Below, one piece after another: positions 15,497-23,618 of a DNA stretch of 35,102 bases. Source of the DNA: Candidatus Hodarchaeota archaeon. Lineage in GTDB: Archaea > Asgardarchaeota > Heimdallarchaeia > Hodarchaeales > Hodarchaeaceae. Location of the stretch: positions 1 to 35,102 of the forward strand of contig JAHQWW010000027.1 of NCBI GenBank assembly GCA_029856365.1. The letters run 5' to 3'. Each line of letters opens with the position of its first letter. Position 1 is the stretch's first letter. The notes below the pieces were generated by a model, which did no database searches, had not been told where the DNA came from, and saw only the letters and a program-made list of their open reading frames with translations. Made by a program: the position numbers and the translations under genes.

Positions 15497-17287
15497 TTAT
15501 AGATTGTAACCTCGATTGGATAGAATGACTGAATTCTTTCTTTTTAGTGTCTCAAAGAAGGAAAAACTGATCATAGATGTAGATAAAGTGAGTAGTAGTA
15601 GAATATATGTCTGATCTAGTCCAATAGTAAGAAATAGGGGTAGGAACCAAAGACCCCAAATCAGGATTAATTGAAGATTTGTTTGTATGATACTTCTTAT
15701 CCATCTAGCTTGAGAGAATTCTTTTACACCAATAGTCTTTTTTTCGGTAGCTGCAAGAATAAAAAGAAGTATGGCTGCTATTAAAGGATATGTGATCACT
15801 AACACCAGCCAATCCACATTTGGAACAATGTTTAGGAAATCCAAACAGATATAGAAAAGTTCAATTAGAACTGGTAGAGTGAGAAAGGCAAGAAGACTCC
15901 ATTTTGTTGATTTTCCAAGGGCTATTCCTCTTTTAACTAGCCGAACAACCTCCCCTCTACTTGTGGTTGAAGATAGGAGAAAAGCGATAAAAAAGACGCC
16001 TAACACGCTAGCAGACAAAAATAAATGATAATATTCATAAAAAGGTGGAAAAGGTAAAGGCTTAAGCGAAAACCATTCCCCCTTTCGGTTCCAATAGATC
16101 ATCGGGAAACTCAAGAAAGACCAGATTAAAGCTAGAATTAAGATTACATGAATATTGAATCCCTTGAGAGGGAGACTATTCTTTGTACTATCAATTTTTT
16201 GTCTCTCTTCTTCTCGGGATTGCGTGGGAGGTGTATTTTTGGTTTCCTTTAGTTTTTGAAAGGATTTCTTACCTAAGACAAACATCATTGCTATTATGAG
16301 AAGAAAATCAAGAATACCAGTTCCAATAAGAAGAATGATGTCAGCAAAAAACTCACGAACCATATAAGGATATGCATTATATTCTTTATACGCGTTCTCT
16401 ACTGTTTCTTGAGTAAAAAAGTCAACAATTCTATACGAATGTCTACCTTTCGCTAACTCTTCTTCTAAATTTAATTTAACTACTTCTTTAAATTGATGGA
16501 AGAAATAGAGGTAAATATCCCCATTCGTTACATCAAAGATGTTCGAATAGATTGTGTTGATGTTCGCTCCTTCAAAATGTACTGCTTTTAAAACTGAGGT
16601 AATGGATTTGATCGTTAGATCATCATTCTTCACAATATCATTGAGCTTCTCCTCCGCAGCCCTATATCTTTCTATTGGATCAGATCCAGGATTACCACGG
16701 AACGGATCGTCCACATAGTAATTTGTGGCTAATTGATAGCTATCATTGGTACGAAAAACTGCTAACTCTCCGTCTTCGCCAATATTATAAACAACAGATT
16801 CACCTGTTTTATCAACAAAGAATGTTTGGATCTTTCCCTCAACAGAATAGATGGAATGTTGATTCATAGACTCAATAACTTCATCTATTGTCCCACAATT
16901 AAATATTTGGGGAATTAAAAGAGGAGATCTCTCATTATGGAGATTGGGTGCAGTATAAGGGACAAATGTAGAGTCAAAAGCTAATCCTTGATCGTTTATC
17001 CCACCCTGAACCCAACTATACCCGCTTCCATTGGCATAGCCTACAATTGCTGTCCCATGCTCGATTGTTGCCCCATCATACCAAACTTGTCCGATAGGGA
17101 TGAATGTAATATAAGTCTCAGAAAATTGCGTATAAGTTTGATCTTCACTATTACCAAAATAAACGGTTTGATCATCTTTTATCTTAAAATTTGTACATGC
17201 TGATACATTAGTTGTACCTGATTCACTGATTATATTAAACCAGAGAAAGCTGAGAATAACTGTGAAAATTATACAATTTTTTCTCAT
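15497..17287 (-). CDS. Exported Ntn-hydrolase (CBAH/C45-like) fused to a membrane domain
   Basis: A 596-residue protein. A signal peptide spans about 1-30 and cleavage after SA would expose Cys31 in ACTNFKI, as expected for the N-terminal nucleophile of choloylglycine-hydrolase/acyltransferase-like Ntn hydrolases. Supporting marks are VYFGNSED, GGINDQGLAFD, a long beta-sandwich domain to about 290 and QLATNYYVDD. Residues from about 310 form some seven hydrophobic segments with a charged cytosolic linker (340-370). Enzymes of this superfamily cleave linear amide bonds (acyl-amino acids, bile salts, penicillins); the substrate here is unknown. ATG 17287 has GGTGAT at a spacing of three, and a TATA box lies at 17341-17350. 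The catalytic domain would face outside, held by its own membrane domain. Confidence 0.8.
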   Translation of the reverse strand: MRKNCIIFTVILSFLWFNIISESGTTNVSACTNFKIKDDQTVYFGNSEDQTYTQFSETYITFIPIGQVWYDGATIEHGTAIVGYANGSGYSWVQGGINDQGLAFDSTFVPYTAPNLHNERSPLLIPQIFNCGTIDEVIESMNQHSIYSVEGKIQTFFVDKTGESVVYNIGEDGELAVFRTNDSYQLATNYYVDDPFRGNPGSDPIERYRAAEEKLNDIVKNDDLTIKSITSVLKAVHFEGANINTIYSNIFDVTNGDIYLYFFHQFKEVVKLNLEEELAKGRHSYRIVDFFTQETVENAYKEYNAYPYMVREFFADIILLIGTGILDFLLIIAMMFVLGKKSFQKLKETKNTPPTQSREEERQKIDSTKNSLPLKGFNIHVILILALIWSFLSFPMIYWNRKGEWFSLKPLPFPPFYEYYHLFLSASVLGVFFIAFLLSSTTSRGEVVRLVKRGIALGKSTKWSLLAFLTLPVLIELFYICLDFLNIVPNVDWLVLVITYPLIAAILLFILAATEKKTIGVKEFSQARWIRSIIQTNLQLILIWGLWFLPLFLTIGLDQTYILLLLTLSTSMISFSFFETLKRKNSVILSNRGYNL

Positions 17288-17340
17288 GTAATCACCACAA
17301 ATCCTTTTCTTAGAATATGTTGATTATTCACTGTATTGAT

Positions 17341-17350
17341 GATATTTATT
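17341..17350 (-). promoter_or_regulatory. TATA box of the Ntn-hydrolase gene
   Basis: AATAAATATC on the minus strand predicts a start near 17320 and a leader of roughly 33 nt that includes the GGTGAT ribosome site (17291-17296). Confidence 0.4.
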
Positions 17351-17429
17351 AACAAGGATTTAGTTCGAGGCAAAGGATATTAGTTAATTTACTTTTTAAA
17401 CTTTCAACTCGATCCGTTGGGGATTTTGA

Positions 17430-17615
17430 TCTGTCAAAAATGGAATATGGAAACTCACAGGTTGGTATCATGTCGGATGGGAACATATCTCAATTTTTAA
17501 AGAAGAAGGACTCGACAACGTATCAGGTCTTGTGAGGAGAATAATGGAAGACATAAGTGAAAGCGAACCAGCGGATAAATTTTCCCTCTTCAAACGAGTC
17601 GAAGAGTTATTTTAA
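17430..17615 (+). pseudogene. Truncated second copy of the 15201 small-protein family
   Basis: The frame opens right after a TGA at 17427-17429, has no ATG, GTG or TTG in a suitable place, and ends with TAA at 17613-17615. Its last 52 codons (from LTGWYHVGWEH to RVEELF) match the protein at 15201 at 26 of 52 positions with no gaps. The upstream third of the family is not recognisable. It is probably a decayed 5'-truncated copy, although an unusual start or a gene fragment cannot be excluded. Confidence 0.55.
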
Positions 17616-17638
17616 TAAAACTTTGCTTTTAAAATGAT

Positions 17639-18292
17639 TTAAAAATATCTTTCGTAAATTAAAATCGGGAATGATCTTTCGGGAGGGTGTTGTTGAGTCA
17701 ATTTAGTAAATCCTTTTGATTCTAGATTACCTGTGAGAAAAATTGGCATTATCCCAAAAGGTAAATCAATTTCATGTTTTTCAAAAAAATCATTTGTTAA
17801 TACTACTTCATAAAATCGATGAATCTCTTGAAACTGGATTTGTTTCAACCAGGATATTATCCCAGGATCTTCACGAACCCAAATTTCGATTCGGTGAACG
17901 TCATAATTCTTTTGAACCAATTCCATTCCTTTTTCAATTAATTTTGTTCCTATACCTTTCCTTCGATGCAGCGAAAGTACCCCAATGACTGCAACCATAC
18001 CGCTGCGTTCATTTTCATCAAAACAAAATTGGCCTGATTCTTGTTCGATTTCAATGTCTAAAATCCCAACAATTTTATCATCGAGAATTCCCACTAATTC
18101 AACACTTGGACTTTCATAACGAGGTTTCGCTTTGACTAGTTCATCAAAATAAATAGAATCTAAATAAGAAAGTGAATGGCATTCTATCCAGGCCTCCTCA
18201 TCTGAGGGGTAATATTGACCAATTTTTGCCACCAATGTGAACACCAAATTTTCAAATTTTTGTTTTCTTCTCATTAATTTCTTGGATTTCAA
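17639..18292 (-). CDS. GNAT-family N-acetyltransferase
   Basis: A 217-residue protein with a GNAT fold. The acetyl-CoA pyrophosphate loop is LHRRKGIGTKLIEKG (RRKGIG at 110-115), preceded by strand AVIGVLS and followed by the VHRIEIWVREDPGIISWLKQIQFQEIHRFYEV segment that completes the acceptor side. The substrate may be an amine, a protein N terminus or an antibiotic-like compound; the sequence does not tell. The gene overlaps the end of the DHH nuclease gene by 41 bp if it starts at ATG 18292. Other starts are ATG 18274 and GTG 18244, the last only eight bases after the DHH stop. None has a good ribosome site, so coupling from the upstream gene is likely. Confidence 0.85.
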   Translation of the reverse strand: MKSKKLMRRKQKFENLVFTLVAKIGQYYPSDEEAWIECHSLSYLDSIYFDELVKAKPRYESPSVELVGILDDKIVGILDIEIEQESGQFCFDENERSGMVAVIGVLSLHRRKGIGTKLIEKGMELVQKNYDVHRIEIWVREDPGIISWLKQIQFQEIHRFYEVVLTNDFFEKHEIDLPFGIMPIFLTGNLESKGFTKLTQQHPPERSFPILIYERYF

Positions 18293-20378
18293 TCAGAGTT
18301 AACAATTCTCTTATTGTTTCCGTTACTTCATCATAAGCACCATGGATAAACTTCATACTACCCACAACTTCATGTCCCCCCCCTTCAACACCTGCATGAG
18401 GTAATTTTTTAGCACATTTCTTAATAAATTTTGGAAAATCCAGTTTAACATTTTGTGAACGAAAAATAGCAAAATCAGGACCTAAACCTATAGCGACAAG
18501 CGCAGAATTTTGATTCTTACTAGCAAGATGATCAAAGAGAGATCCTGTTATCTTCCCAGGAGGAGGGTAATCAAACCGATTCGCAAATTTCTCTACATCT
18601 AAAATCGCTAAATTTACTCCATTTACTAATGTTTCCTCTTGAACATATTCTAGAGAGATCTGTAATTGGTTTTCTAAGTGCGTGCGAGCTTCAGTCGATA
18701 ATAATTTAACATAATTAATTTGTTTTTCTTGTTTTCCCTGTGTTCCTAATAGATCACTTAGAAGAAGGCGTCCAGGTGAAAATTTTAAGAAATAGGCTTG
18801 ATAATCGACTGCTACTGCAATATCCTCGATAAAATGTTCCAAATAATCTTTCTTTTTGGCAATCATAAGGTATTGGTTTTGTTCTTCTCCTTCAACACGA
18901 TCACCTTTTCCAGCAATAGCAGGAAGATGGTTTATTGTATCAGTGATATCAGGATTGACAAAACGGGCCAACTCACAGCCTAGCATCCCAGTACAAATAT
19001 TATAGTCACCACCAACGAAATAAACATTAAGATGGCTATCAATTACACCCTGAATATTACTTGATGGGAAGTGATGATCTATAACCATTATTTCAATTCC
19101 ATATGATTTTAGTAAATTGTAGGAAAACAAGCTTTCATCACTGCTTCCTGTGTCTAACATGATAATGATAGGGATTTTATCCCCAAATCGATCCTGATCA
19201 GCCAACGCGAAATCTAGGTCACGAACCGCGTCAAGAGGATCATAAAAAGGAGGTTTATTAGGAGTTCTTTTGACTAGATGTCGTAGTTGATCTTCGTCTG
19301 AATGTCCAAAGAGTTGGTACCATAGTTCACGACACGCTGTCTCTAGGGCTATCCCTGCTACAATTCCATCACAATCATTGTGATGTCTGATGATTATGGG
19401 TTGCAGTTCAAGTAAGGCTCGTCGAATACGTTTGGCAATGGTCACAAATTTTTCTTTCAATAATTCCAATGTTTCGGATTTCACTAGAAAATCAATTTCA
19501 GGTGGTTTACTTCTCGTGTCAAGTAGTTCTTCCATTTTTTGCATAAAAACATTTGCATAAGCAGAGTCAACAATAAAAATGTCAGAGATTTCAATTTGTT
19601 CTGAACCTCGATGACTACTATATTCTCCCATGACTTCAACGATATTCCCAACCTCAATCTTCTCTGCGAATTCAAGATGAAAGGCTGCAGCTTCGATCAC
19701 ACCTGTCTCGTCAAGGAGAGTGAAAATTTTTGGTCCACGGGGAATTTGACGTATATTTTCAACTCGGGAATGAATCGAAAAGAAGGTTCCAACCTCACGA
19801 TCAACATTGATTTTCTGTAAAGGAACAGGGTCATGCACACGCTTAATCTCAAACGGAGATATATCTATTATTTTTATTTCTTGGAATTCTAGTTTTTCCC
19901 CCTTCTTATTTTTTAATTTTACAACGATTTTGTCTCCCTCTTTCCCCTTAAACCTCTTATCACGAATCAACCCCTCTACTTTTGGTGCGAGTTGCACAAA
20001 GAACCCAAAATCAACTTTCTTCACTACTTTACCTAAATAGCTTTTCTTAAATTCCACTCCCCCTAGAGAAGCAGGCGGGATTAGCTCATAAATTAGAGGA
20101 TTTTTCTCACAGGATTCACATAATTGTTGTCCTGTAGGTGCTGGCTTATCGCAGAGAATGCATTGATTTTTTTCAATTCCTGTTCCTTTACAAACTGGAC
20201 ATGTTTTCTCAACTTCTTTCTCAATTTTACCTTTACCTAAGCATTTTGGACATTCATTTCTTCCTGTTGGTTTGGAACCAACAATGATTTTTGTTGAACC
20301 CATTCCACGACACATGGGACATTTACTTGTATGTTTGACAAGAATTTTTCCCTTCCCAAGACATTTAGGACACTTCAT
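18252..20378 (-). CDS. Archaea-specific RecJ-like DHH nuclease with DnaJ-type zinc fingers
   Basis: A 708-residue nucleic-acid enzyme matching the archaeal COG1107 layout. Four CxxCxGxG-type motifs start at Cys 3, 20, 43 and 60 (DnaJ-like zinc finger), with further CxxC at 73-76 and 87-90. Then follow an S1-like RNA-binding domain (about 112-155), an OB-fold segment (about 195-270), the DHH phosphoesterase domain (HHNDCDG at 332-338, then VIDHH) and a DHHA1 domain ending with VEGGGHEVVGS. All catalytic motifs are present. RecJ-like archaeal DHH proteins are 5'-3' or 3'-5' exonucleases on DNA or RNA; the S1 and OB domains suggest RNA or single-stranded DNA. A TATA box at 20455-20462 drives it, and the GNAT gene overlaps its end. 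Confidence 0.9.
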   Translation of the reverse strand: MKCPKCLGKGKILVKHTSKCPMCRGMGSTKIIVGSKPTGRNECPKCLGKGKIEKEVEKTCPVCKGTGIEKNQCILCDKPAPTGQQLCESCEKNPLIYELIPPASLGGVEFKKSYLGKVVKKVDFGFFVQLAPKVEGLIRDKRFKGKEGDKIVVKLKNKKGEKLEFQEIKIIDISPFEIKRVHDPVPLQKINVDREVGTFFSIHSRVENIRQIPRGPKIFTLLDETGVIEAAAFHLEFAEKIEVGNIVEVMGEYSSHRGSEQIEISDIFIVDSAYANVFMQKMEELLDTRSKPPEIDFLVKSETLELLKEKFVTIAKRIRRALLELQPIIIRHHNDCDGIVAGIALETACRELWYQLFGHSDEDQLRHLVKRTPNKPPFYDPLDAVRDLDFALADQDRFGDKIPIIIMLDTGSSDESLFSYNLLKSYGIEIMVIDHHFPSSNIQGVIDSHLNVYFVGGDYNICTGMLGCELARFVNPDITDTINHLPAIAGKGDRVEGEEQNQYLMIAKKKDYLEHFIEDIAVAVDYQAYFLKFSPGRLLLSDLLGTQGKQEKQINYVKLLSTEARTHLENQLQISLEYVQEETLVNGVNLAILDVEKFANRFDYPPPGKITGSLFDHLASKNQNSALVAIGLGPDFAIFRSQNVKLDFPKFIKKCAKKLPHAGVEGGGHEVVGSMKFIHGAYDEVTETIRELLTLIEIQEINEKKTKI

Positions 20379-20452
20379 AAGTGAAGACCCACTCTTTCAG
20401 TCACTTCATAATTTTATTCTAGCAAAAAAATTAAGTAAAGTTTACACTATGT

Positions 20453-20463
20453 CATATTTAAAG
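20453..20463 (-). promoter_or_regulatory. TATA box of the DHH nuclease gene
   Basis: CTTTAAATATG on the minus strand gives a predicted start near 20432 and a leader of about 54 nt before ATG 20378. The sequence from here to 20593 is the divergent promoter region shared with the phosphoesterase gene. Confidence 0.4.
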
Positions 20464-20565
20464 ATTGGATATTCTTGTTTTTCACATATTAAATAGAAAA
20501 TTTGAAATTATTTATCAATATTAATAGTGAATTGAAAAAAAGTAGAATTTTTATCCTCTTTGGCT

Positions 20566-20574
20566 TTTATAAAT
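20566..20574 (+). promoter_or_regulatory. TATA box placing a near-leaderless start at the phosphoesterase GTG
   Basis: TTTATAAAT is centred about 24-26 bp before GTG 20594, so transcription would begin almost at the start codon. A GGTGA ribosome site at 20583-20587 sits between the two and would be excluded from such a transcript. Either a second upstream promoter is used or the site is vestigial. Confidence 0.45.
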
Positions 20575-20593
20575 ATTTCAAAGGTGAATAGTC

Positions 20594-22204
20594 GTGGTAA
20601 AGGATTCTTCTCAAAAAGAAGAAGTTATTATTTTTTCCGATAGTCATATTTCAAAATTTACTGGCTTTTTTAATAAAAAAGCTTTTAAAACAGGGGTTAA
20701 ACTAATTCAAGGTCTTTTAAAAGAAAACCCGAACGCATATCTTCTCCACCTCGGAGATATTACCGATTCAGGTACCTATGAGGACTTTGTATATTCGAAA
20801 AAGCTTCTGGATGACAATTTTTCTAATATTGATAATTTATACACAGTCCCAGGGAACCATGATTTAAGGAACATTGGAGATAAGCTTTGGAAAGATTTCT
20901 TCGGTGAGCGACAATTTTTCATCGATACTACAGAAAATGGGGGTAATATGATTATTCTTGGCATGGATAGTTCTGAACCAGATGAAAACATTGGTAGAAT
21001 TGGTGATCGGGGTCTTGAAGCTATCAATGAACTTCATAGCTACAGTGATGACCTCGTAAAGGTTCTTTGTTTTCATCATCATTTATTGCCAATTCCAAAT
21101 ACTGGAAGGGAAAGATCAATGATCTTAGACGCGGGTGACGTCATGCAAGTCATCTGGAGAGCTGGAATTGATGTGATTATTACTGCTCATCGTCATTACC
21201 CAAACGTTTTCTCCCTCTCAAACGGAATAAGACGTTGTTTACTTGTGAATTGCGGTACTTTCAGTAGTTTCAAGACTCGTGGGAAAGCAGGACATACTTT
21301 TGTGGAACTCACACTAGCTGATGAAGAATTAAATATCAACGTCTACGGAATCGAATCTTATTCTAAATTTCAACAACCTGTAAAAGAATCTGTTTCGATG
21401 TTGAAAGGAGAACTCAAACCACAAGTTGGCTATCTTGTGCCTGGAGACAGAGTTTTAAGCAAAATTTGTCAATTTTCAGATACACACTTCAGTCCAGGAA
21501 GTCAATTTCTTGCAGAAGTTTATGATCTTGGCATTAAAATGATGCTTCGGGAAAATCCCAATTTGCTTATTCACTGTGGTGATTTAACAAATGATGCATA
21601 TCCCGAGGATTTTGCAGTAGCTAAAATTAAATTACGAGAGCTTCGTGGTTATGATATTCCGTATTTAATTGTACCTGGCTCGAGGGATTTACAACCCTTT
21701 GGTCGTGAGTTATGGGTTCAACAAGTTGGTCCTTTGGATCCAATTTATGAGGATTCATCCCTTCGTGTTCTTGGTATAAATACTGGCCCAGATCCGTCTG
21801 GTCATGTTGGCCGTAGTCGTTTGAGGATGATTAAACATGAGTTTGCCACTTATGGATCCTATAAATTCTTTTTCGTTGTGATGCATCATAGTGCCCTACC
21901 AATCCCTCGAGCTCGATTCAAACGAGCAGTCACTGATGCTGGAGATGTAATTGATTTTGTAACTGGTCATAAAGTACCCCTCGTGTTATCAGGGCTTGAT
22001 CATTTTGCCACAGCAATGCAGATAGAAGATACGGTTTTTGTGAATGCTGGAACTTTCTCAAGCAAGAAAATTCGTTCAAAGAGGATGAATACATTCAATG
22101 TAATATCTATATATGAAAGCGGAGTAATTCAGGCTGAAGAAGTGGAAATTCATAGTAGTACTCGTCATCTTTTAGGATTATATAGTGTACCCATTGACTC
22201 ATAA
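20594..22204 (+). CDS. Tandem metallophosphoesterase, one active and one degenerate domain
   Basis: A 536-residue protein made of two calcineurin-like phosphoesterase domains of the CpdA/class III phosphodiesterase type (about 10-255 and 288-520). The first keeps the metal site: DSH (D16, H18), GD (54-55), GNHD (87-90), HHH (161-163) and HRH (H199, H201). The second keeps SDTH (295-298), GD (329-330) and HH (431-432). It has GSRD in place of GNHD (N to S at 363, H to R at 364) and GLDH in place of GHxH, losing one metal histidine. The second copy is therefore probably a regulatory or scaffold pseudoenzyme. The substrate could be a cyclic nucleotide or phospho-diester metabolite. The start is GTG 20594. 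Confidence 0.88.
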   Translation: MVKDSSQKEEVIIFSDSHISKFTGFFNKKAFKTGVKLIQGLLKENPNAYLLHLGDITDSGTYEDFVYSKKLLDDNFSNIDNLYTVPGNHDLRNIGDKLWKDFFGERQFFIDTTENGGNMIILGMDSSEPDENIGRIGDRGLEAINELHSYSDDLVKVLCFHHHLLPIPNTGRERSMILDAGDVMQVIWRAGIDVIITAHRHYPNVFSLSNGIRRCLLVNCGTFSSFKTRGKAGHTFVELTLADEELNINVYGIESYSKFQQPVKESVSMLKGELKPQVGYLVPGDRVLSKICQFSDTHFSPGSQFLAEVYDLGIKMMLRENPNLLIHCGDLTNDAYPEDFAVAKIKLRELRGYDIPYLIVPGSRDLQPFGRELWVQQVGPLDPIYEDSSLRVLGINTGPDPSGHVGRSRLRMIKHEFATYGSYKFFFVVMHHSALPIPRARFKRAVTDAGDVIDFVTGHKVPLVLSGLDHFATAMQIEDTVFVNAGTFSSKKIRSKRMNTFNVISIYESGVIQAEEVEIHSSTRHLLGLYSVPIDS

Positions 22205-22237
22205 GCATAAATTGATCTTTATAACCCTATAAAAGTT

Positions 22238-22852
22238 GTGAGCTATTTGAATCAAAGTCATATAAGTAAAGAAGAATGGTTATCCAAAATAGGCGCTCTA
22301 AAGAATTCCACAGAAAGAATTTTGAACCTTAGTACTAATTGGAGTGCTTCGAATGGTTGGGATTTAAAAGAACTAATGATCCATCTCCAAGCGTGGGATG
22401 AGGAGTATTTAAACATTCTAAAAGGTCAAATACTTAGAGAATCCTATATTCCAAGGTTTTGACGATCTTCTGATTATAAAATAGAAAAGCAAATGAAATT
22501 CGTTAATCGTTGGAATAATCAAATATTGAATGAAAAGAAACTTCTTTCCTTTGAAACTATTCGTAAGCAATTTATACAAACTCGTCAAAGAGTGTTCAGG
22601 GAATTTGGTGAGTTGTGGTCTGATAATGAGGGCCTCTTACACCCTTTTGCTCTACAAATTGATGATCTTTCTGCTCATGATGCTAAACATATTGCTAAAG
22701 ATATAAAATGAGGACTTAAAGATGTTCTTGTCAAGATGGAAGACTGTAGAGTAGAACATGAACCAAAATCAAAAAGTAACAATCTTGGTTTCACTTTTAA
22801 TCACTTTATTTCGTATCAACAAAATCAAGTAGGAATCCTTGTAGATCATTAA
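22238..22852 (+). pseudogene. ClbS/DinB-like four-helix protein with two in-frame UGA codons
   Basis: A single frame runs from GTG 22238 (or TTG 22247, which lies 26 bp after TTTATAA at 22218-22224) to TAA 22850-22852. It is interrupted by TGA at 22460-22462 and TGA at 22709-22711, with no shift of frame. The first part (WSASNGWDLKELMIHLQAWDEEYLNIL) and the second (VNRWNNQ...TIRKQFIQTRQRVFREF...LSAHDAKHIAKDIK) fit the helical DinB/ClbS (DUF1706) pattern with its metal-type histidines. The tail after the second TGA (GLKDVLVKMEDCRVEHE...) looks plausible as coding. It is most likely a decayed gene. Neither half alone would form the four-helix bundle. Confidence 0.6.
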
Positions 22853-22906
22853 TTCTTTTCCAGAGTAAATTTACTTTATCCTAATCCCAGTCATGGATTT
22901 TGATCT

Positions 22907-23530
22907 TTAGGATTCTTTTCCTGAAGCATTATAACGAGGAGAAGATGGGAAGATGAGCATTAATTCCCCTCGAGACAATGATTTTTGGGCTTTTGAATGG
23001 AACCGATGAGCTTCTAGAATTTTTACAAGCTTTGTTAGGTCGTTAGTTTGAATAAGCATTTGAAAAATAGGTTTGGTATTACTGACTTTGATTTCAATGC
23101 GGCCAAAACTATCAATCTTCCCACCAAGCTTTTTTCTTTGCCAACGATCGAGTCGAAGATAATGAATATCACTGTATCTGTATCTTTCCAAATCATAGAT
23201 TGTTTTCATCTTGGATCGTATTAATTCAAAGACCGATCCAGTACCATAAATTATTACATGTTTGTCTATCTGTAGGAATCTATAATGCTTTGGAGTAAGC
23301 CATGGAACAATAATTATCCACGAGAGAATTACAATTAATAACGCTAATGATTGTATTATTAAAAAAGTAAAAAACCCAATGAGGATAGAGAAAATGGTGA
23401 TATCTTTGAGAAATCCAGTGGTGTTGTTCAGAGTACAACGATATATAACACTCTTATCTGAGGAGGGATAAAATCTACCCTGCGTAAGCGCTTGATCTTT
23501 TCCAATTGCCAAAATAAACCCCTTAAACAA
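22907..23530 (-). CDS. Hypothetical membrane protein with PH-like cytosolic region
   Basis: A 207-residue protein. A short N-terminal domain of about 40 residues is followed by one hydrophobic hairpin (about 45-82), then a basic region (ERYRYSDIHYLRLDRWQRKKLGGKI) and a strand-rich segment ending in the helix TNDLTKLVKILEAHRF. The strand pattern with a terminal helix is like bacterial PH-type membrane proteins (DUF-type, YdbS-like), but no signature is clear. The start is TTG 23530 with a weak ribosome site (AAGG further upstream). Its role is unknown; it points away from the broken ClbS-like gene and lies downstream of the tandem GNAT gene. Confidence 0.6.
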   Translation of the reverse strand: MFKGFILAIGKDQALTQGRFYPSSDKSVIYRCTLNNTTGFLKDITIFSILIGFFTFLIIQSLALLIVILSWIIIVPWLTPKHYRFLQIDKHVIIYGTGSVFELIRSKMKTIYDLERYRYSDIHYLRLDRWQRKKLGGKIDSFGRIEIKVSNTKPIFQMLIQTNDLTKLVKILEAHRFHSKAQKSLSRGELMLIFPSSPRYNASGKES

Positions 23531-23618
23531 CCATACTAACCTTAAATTTTAATTTGGTGACTATTTTAAATTTATTTTAATTGAACTAAATTTTGTTCTT
23601 CTGATTTAAGATACTTTG

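Noticed and set aside
7221..22711. UGA recoded as Trp or selenocysteine
   Set aside because: Many intact genes in the window end with UGA in the expected place (for example 15057-15059, 18252-18254, 6377-6379). The interrupted positions match Gly or unknown residues as well as Trp, and no SECIS-like structure was seen. Other interruptions are UAA and UAG.
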